A stretch of 64,000 bases of DNA from Enterobacter sp. RIT418 (GTDB lineage Bacteria; Pseudomonadota; Gammaproteobacteria; Enterobacterales; Enterobacteriaceae): positions 20,907 through 84,906 of the forward strand of contig NZ_QBJD02000019.1 in NCBI RefSeq assembly GCF_003057745.1, in the 5' to 3' direction. Below the pieces are notes generated by a model. That model was not told the DNA's origin, searched no databases, and saw only the letters and a program-made list of their open reading frames with translations. Numbering within the stretch: position 1 is the first letter of the stretch; the number at the start of each line of letters is the position of its first letter. Of the stretch, positions 60,889-64,000 are shown in pieces. Both the position numbers and the translations under genes were made by a program.

Positions 60889-62409
60889 ATGTCTCTGTCA
60901 GTTGTTTATACGCGAGCGGCGCTGGGCGTAAAGGCGCCGCTGATTTCTGTCGAGGTGCATTTGAGCAATGGTCTGCCCGGGCTAACCCTGGTCGGCCTGC
61001 CCGAAACGACGGTCAAGGAGGCCCGAGACCGGGTGCGCAGCGCGATCATCAACAGCGGTTATTCTTTCCCGGCAAAGAAGATAACCATCAATCTCGCCCC
61101 GGCCGATCTGCCTAAAGAGGGTGGGCGATATGATTTACCTATCGCCATTGCGCTTCTCGCGGCCTCTGAGCAGCTTAATACGACTCGGCTAGGCTCGTAT
61201 GAGTTCGTGGGCGAGCTTGCGCTTACAGGCTCGTTAAGAGGCGTTCCTGGTGCGATATCAAGTGCTTTAGAAGCGATTCGGGCCGGAAGACAAATTATTG
61301 TGGCGAATGAGAACGCGTCAGAAGTGAGCCTTATCGCTGAGAAAGGGTGTCTGGTAGCCGGGCATTTGCAGGAGGTATGCGCCTACCTTGAAGGGCGACA
61401 CGAGCTGAAAGCGCCGGAAGAAAGTGATGCGTACACCCCGGATACGAGTGAAGATCTTTGCGACATTATGGGCCAGGAGCAAGGTAAGCGAGCGCTAGAG
61501 ATTACCGCCGCAGGCGGGCACAACCTTTTGCTTATAGGTCCACCGGGAACGGGTAAGACTATGCTGGCCAGCAGGCTGAACGGACTGCTCCCGCCGCTTA
61601 ATAACCGGGAAGCGTTGGAAAGCGCGGCGATATTTAGCCTGGTCAGCACGGTGTCGCTGCAAAAACAGTGGCGCCGTCGTCCATTTCGTTCGCCACACCA
61701 CAGCGCCTCGCTGACGGCCATGGTTGGCGGCGGGTCAATTCCCGCACCGGGTGAAATCTCGCTGGCGCACAACGGCATTCTGTTTCTGGATGAACTGCCG
61801 GAATTTGAGCGCCGCGTGCTGGACGCGCTTCGTGAGCCCATCGAATCGGGGGAGATTCATATCTCCCGTACGCGAGCGAAGATCAGCTATCCCGCAAAGT
61901 TTCAACTGATTGCCGCAATGAACCCTAGCCCCACGGGGCATTATCAAGGTAACCATAACCGCTGTACGCCCGAGCAAACGCTGCGCTATTTGAGCAAATT
62001 GTCCGGACCGTTTCTCGACAGGTTCGATCTCTCCCTGGAGATTCCTTTACCGCCGCCGGGCCTGCTTCGGCAAACTCATGCTCAGGGTGAAGGTACGGCT
62101 TCGGTGCGTGAAAGAGTCATTGCAGCACAGGCGCGTCAGTATTCGCGCCAGCATACGTTGAACGCTCGGCTGGATAATGCGGGGATTCGGCAGTACTGCC
62201 ACCTCACCGCTGAGGATGCCGGCTGGCTAGAGGACACGTTATCACGATTTGGCCTTTCTATACGGGCCTGGCAGCGTTTACTCAAGGTAGCAAGAACTAT
62301 CGCTGACCTCGAAGCAAGCCCCGATATTGAAAGACGTCATCTTCAGGAGGCGCTGAGCTATCGCGGGATCGATCGTCTTTTGTTACATCTGCAAAAGATG
62401 CTGGCATAA
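60889..62409 (+). CDS. yifB: YifB, ComM-family AAA+ ATPase (Mg-chelatase-like)
   Basis: A 506-residue ComM-type protein. An N-terminal Lon-protease-like ChlI domain covers about residues 20-140, followed by an AAA+ domain with Walker A GPPGTGKT (217-224) and Walker B GILFLDELPEF near 300, and a C-terminal helical domain. In Vibrio, ComM is a branch-migration helicase for natural transformation; the role in enteric bacteria is not settled. AAGGAGGG lies seven bases before the ATG at 60889. Confidence 0.95.
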   Translation: MSLSVVYTRAALGVKAPLISVEVHLSNGLPGLTLVGLPETTVKEARDRVRSAIINSGYSFPAKKITINLAPADLPKEGGRYDLPIAIALLAASEQLNTTRLGSYEFVGELALTGSLRGVPGAISSALEAIRAGRQIIVANENASEVSLIAEKGCLVAGHLQEVCAYLEGRHELKAPEESDAYTPDTSEDLCDIMGQEQGKRALEITAAGGHNLLLIGPPGTGKTMLASRLNGLLPPLNNREALESAAIFSLVSTVSLQKQWRRRPFRSPHHSASLTAMVGGGSIPAPGEISLAHNGILFLDELPEFERRVLDALREPIESGEIHISRTRAKISYPAKFQLIAAMNPSPTGHYQGNHNRCTPEQTLRYLSKLSGPFLDRFDLSLEIPLPPPGLLRQTHAQGEGTASVRERVIAAQARQYSRQHTLNARLDNAGIRQYCHLTAEDAGWLEDTLSRFGLSIRAWQRLLKVARTIADLEASPDIERRHLQEALSYRGIDRLLLHLQKMLA

Positions 62410-62433
62410 AAAAAGGGGCCGCAGCCCCTTTTT
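62406..62433. terminator. Bidirectional terminator between yifB and maoP
   Basis: Perfect 9-bp stem aaaaggggc / gcccctttt (62411-62419 and 62424-62432) flanked by A and T runs, so it can terminate both converging transcripts. Confidence 0.92.
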
Positions 62434-62441
62434 GTATCAGA

Positions 62442-62780
62442 TCAGTCGTCAGACTCGGTGTAGTCTTCAGCACCTTCCATCTGCGGCTTACCGCCAGACA
62501 GCGTATGGAAGCGTTTCGGACGCTTGATACGCGCCATGTACTTGCTCCATACGCGTTCTACTTCAGATTCCGGCTCACGCTCACCGCGGCAAACAGCAAG
62601 GAACTGTTTTTCTTCTTCAGTTACTGGCTCACGCTTGCCCAGATCCAGCTCGTTAAAGGCATAACCATGGCGCTCAAGAAGCTGAGCCTCTTTGATTGTG
62701 AAATCGCCGTGACGAGAGAACCCGCGCGGATAATGTTTATTGTCGAAAAAACGATTAGTCGTCGTAAAGCTTTCCGCCAT
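62442..62780 (-). CDS. maoP: Ori macrodomain organisation protein MaoP (YifE)
   Basis: A 112-residue protein that begins [21 protein letters not shown], near-identical to E. coli MaoP/YifE. In E. coli it acts with the nearby DNA site maoS to organise the Ori macrodomain. The maoS site was not identified here, but the region between maoP and hdfR is the place to look. It is divergent from hdfR. Confidence 0.95.
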   Translation of the reverse strand: MAESFTTTNRFFDNKHYPRGFSRHGDFTIKEAQLLERHGYAFNELDLGKREPVTEEEKQFLAVCRGEREPESEVERVWSKYMARIKRPKRFHTLSGGKPQMEGAEDYTESDD

Positions 62781-62837
62781 CCTACACGCTCCTAATTCTT
62801 TGGCCGAGCTATTTATGGCGCGGAGTATTAGTTACGC

Positions 62838-62866
62838 TTGACAGAGTGTAAAACAAAACATTTAAA
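62838..62866 (+). promoter_or_regulatory. hdfR promoter
   Basis: A perfect -35 TTGACA (62838-62843), a 17-bp spacer and TTTAAA (62861-62866, 4 of 6 matches) lie 33 bp before the hdfR GTG. Confidence 0.65.
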
Positions 62867-62898
62867 TCATAACGACAAATAATTTTGTGGAGAAGGAT

Positions 62899-63720
62899 GT
62901 GGATACGGAATTGCTAAAAACTTTCCTTGAAGTGAGCAGAACGCGTCACTTTGGGCGAGCAGCTGAAGCCCTTTATCTCACGCAGTCAGCGGTCAGTTTT
63001 CGTATTCGGCAGCTGGAAAATCAATTGGGTGTCAATCTTTTCACCCGTCATCGCAACAACATCCGCTTGACGCCAGCCGGTGAAAAACTGTTGCCGTATG
63101 CCGAAACATTGATGAATACCTGGCAGGCCGCCCGCAAGGAGGTGGCGCATACATCCAGACACAATGAATTTTCAATCGGTGCGAGCGCTTCGCTATGGGA
63201 GTGTATGTTGAGTCAATGGCTTACGCGTCTCTACGGGACTCATACGCACCTGCAGTTTGAAGCCAGAATTGCGCAACGGCAGTCGCTGGTTAAGCAACTC
63301 CATGAACGCCAGCTGGATCTTCTGATCACGACAGAAGCGCCTAAAATGGATGAATTTAGCAGCCAGATCGTTGGGCAGTTTGGTCTTGCGCTTTATGCCT
63401 CAGCGCCATCCATGGTAAAAGCCGATCTCAATTATCTCCGTTTAGAGTGGGGACCGGATTTTCAGCAGCATGAGAGTGGATTAATCGCCAGCGATGACGT
63501 TCCCCAGCTGACGACGAGTTCCGCAGAGATTGCGTGCCAGCAGCTTTCCCTACTAAAGGGCTGTACCTGGCTACCTACGCGCTGGGCAGACAACAAACCG
63601 GGATTACACACCGTCACTGATTCTACGGCGCTCTCCCGGCCGCTCTATGCCATTTGGTTGCAGAACAGCGATAAGCAATCCCAGATAAAAGATCTGTTAA
63701 AAATCAACATACTGGATTGA
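62899..63720 (+). CDS. hdfR: LysR-type regulator HdfR (repressor of flhDC)
   Basis: Represses the flagellar master operon flhDC under H-NS control in E. coli, and activates std fimbriae in Salmonella. The winged helix-turn-helix covers about residues 1-60 ([20 protein letters not shown]). The GTG at 62899 ([14 protein letters not shown]) has GGAG six bases upstream and gives 273 residues; an upstream GTG at 62887 is less likely. It is slightly shorter than E. coli HdfR, through a 3-residue internal gap near residue 115 and a shorter C-terminus. Confidence 0.93.
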   Translation: MDTELLKTFLEVSRTRHFGRAAEALYLTQSAVSFRIRQLENQLGVNLFTRHRNNIRLTPAGEKLLPYAETLMNTWQAARKEVAHTSRHNEFSIGASASLWECMLSQWLTRLYGTHTHLQFEARIAQRQSLVKQLHERQLDLLITTEAPKMDEFSSQIVGQFGLALYASAPSMVKADLNYLRLEWGPDFQQHESGLIASDDVPQLTTSSAEIACQQLSLLKGCTWLPTRWADNKPGLHTVTDSTALSRPLYAIWLQNSDKQSQIKDLLKINILD

Positions 63721-63783
63721 CTAGTAAGGCGGCAAGGACGCTAGCCTCACTTTGACTAGAGCGAATATTGTCGAGCTACAGGC

Positions 63784-63814
63784 AAAAAAAAATCCTTTGC
63801 CGAAGCAAAGGATT
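63784..63814 (-). terminator. Terminator after trpT (end of an rRNA operon)
   Basis: Perfect 10-bp stem 63791-63800 / 63805-63814 (aatcctttgc and gcaaaggatt) with a CGAA loop; on the minus strand a run of nine T-rich bases follows. It should end the rRNA/tRNA operon that runs in from beyond the window. Confidence 0.92.
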
Positions 63815-63819
63815 CTATA

Positions 63820-63895
63820 TGGCAGGGGCGGAGAGACTCGAACTCGCGACACCCGGTTTTGGAGACCGGTGCTCTACCAACTGAGCTACGCCCCT
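63820..63895 (-). tRNA. trpT: tRNA-Trp (anticodon CCA)
   Basis: A 76-nt tRNA with encoded CCA. The anticodon arm CCGGTCTCCAAAACCGG gives anticodon CCA. As in E. coli rrnC, it follows aspT at the distal end of an rRNA operon and faces hdfR. Confidence 0.97.
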
Positions 63896-63908
63896 AAATC
63901 GTCTTACC

Positions 63909-63937
63909 ACTAAGCCTGCCCAGAAGGCAGGCTTAGT
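63909..63937. other. Long perfect hairpin between aspT and trpT
   Basis: 12-bp arms actaagcctgcc (63909-63920) and ggcaggcttagt (63926-63937) enclose a 5-base loop. No T run follows on the minus strand, so it is more likely a processing structure between the two tRNAs than a terminator. Confidence 0.7.
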
Positions 63938-63948
63938 GTCTTAATAAG

Positions 63949-64000
63949 TGGCGGAACGGACGGGACTCGAACCCGCGACCCCCTGCGTGACAGGCAGGTA
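63949..64000 (-). tRNA. aspT: tRNA-Asp (anticodon GTC), 5' end cut by the window
   Basis: The 3' 52 nt of a tRNA with encoded CCA. The anticodon arm CCTGCCTGTCACGCAGG gives anticodon GTC. The 5' part, and the rRNA genes expected upstream, lie beyond the window. Confidence 0.95.

Overview
This 64 kb window is a stretch of conserved chromosomal backbone from a gamma-proteobacterium of the family Enterobacteriaceae. Protein lengths, start codons, gene neighbours and leader elements match the E. coli/Salmonella metE-to-rrnC region almost gene for gene. The base composition is visibly GC-rich, and several K-12 genes (yigF, yigG, aslA, aslB, rffG, rffH) are missing at their usual places. A non-K-12 enteric such as Enterobacter, Lelliottia, Leclercia or a close relative is the best inference; species cannot be fixed from the sequence alone. 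No rRNA, CRISPR array, phage, integrase or intact IS element is present.

Layout. 1-14.2 kb: metE (5' half only) divergent from metR; yigM, pldB-yigL, rhtB/rhtC, recQ, pldA, yigI, rarD, corA with a long leader, and uvrD with a LexA box. 14.3-17.7 kb: the lptM-dapF-yigA-xerC-yigB-uvrD run on the minus strand. 17.8-25.2 kb: cyaY, cyaA (TTG start, CRP site) and the divergent hemCDXY operon. 25.2-26.2 kb: the small RNA GlmZ with a sigma54-type promoter and upstream GlrR-like sites, then the proM/leuT/hisR/argX tRNA operon. 26.2-38.7 kb: yifK (thrP) and the enterobacterial common antigen (ECA) operon wecA-wzzE-wecB-wecC-wecD-wecE-wzxE-wecF-wzyE-wecG. 38.9-46.3 kb: rho, trxA, rhlB, gppA, rep, ppiC. 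46.4-60.6 kb: ilvC/ilvY and the ilvLXGMEDA operon, interrupted between ilvY and ilvA by a sucrose (csc) locus. 60.9-64 kb: yifB, maoP, hdfR and the tail of an rRNA operon (trpT, partial aspT).

How the genes work together. The ilv genes plus ilvC make isoleucine, valine and leucine precursors; ilvG is intact, so acetolactate synthase II should be functional. The wec genes build the ECA trisaccharide on undecaprenyl phosphate, flip it and polymerise it, but the two dTDP-glucose genes that normally sit between wecC and wecD are absent, so dTDP-4-keto-6-deoxyglucose must come from elsewhere in the genome. The csc locus (permease, fructokinase, sucrose hydrolase, LacI-type repressor) would give non-PTS sucrose use; it is the one clearly accessory block, and its permease gene is visibly more AT-rich than its surroundings.

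I found no wholly new system. The items most worth a second look are the csc insertion and its gene order, the missing rffGH, the sigma54/GlrR control region of glmZ, the corA leader with a small ORF, and an altered rho leader peptide.
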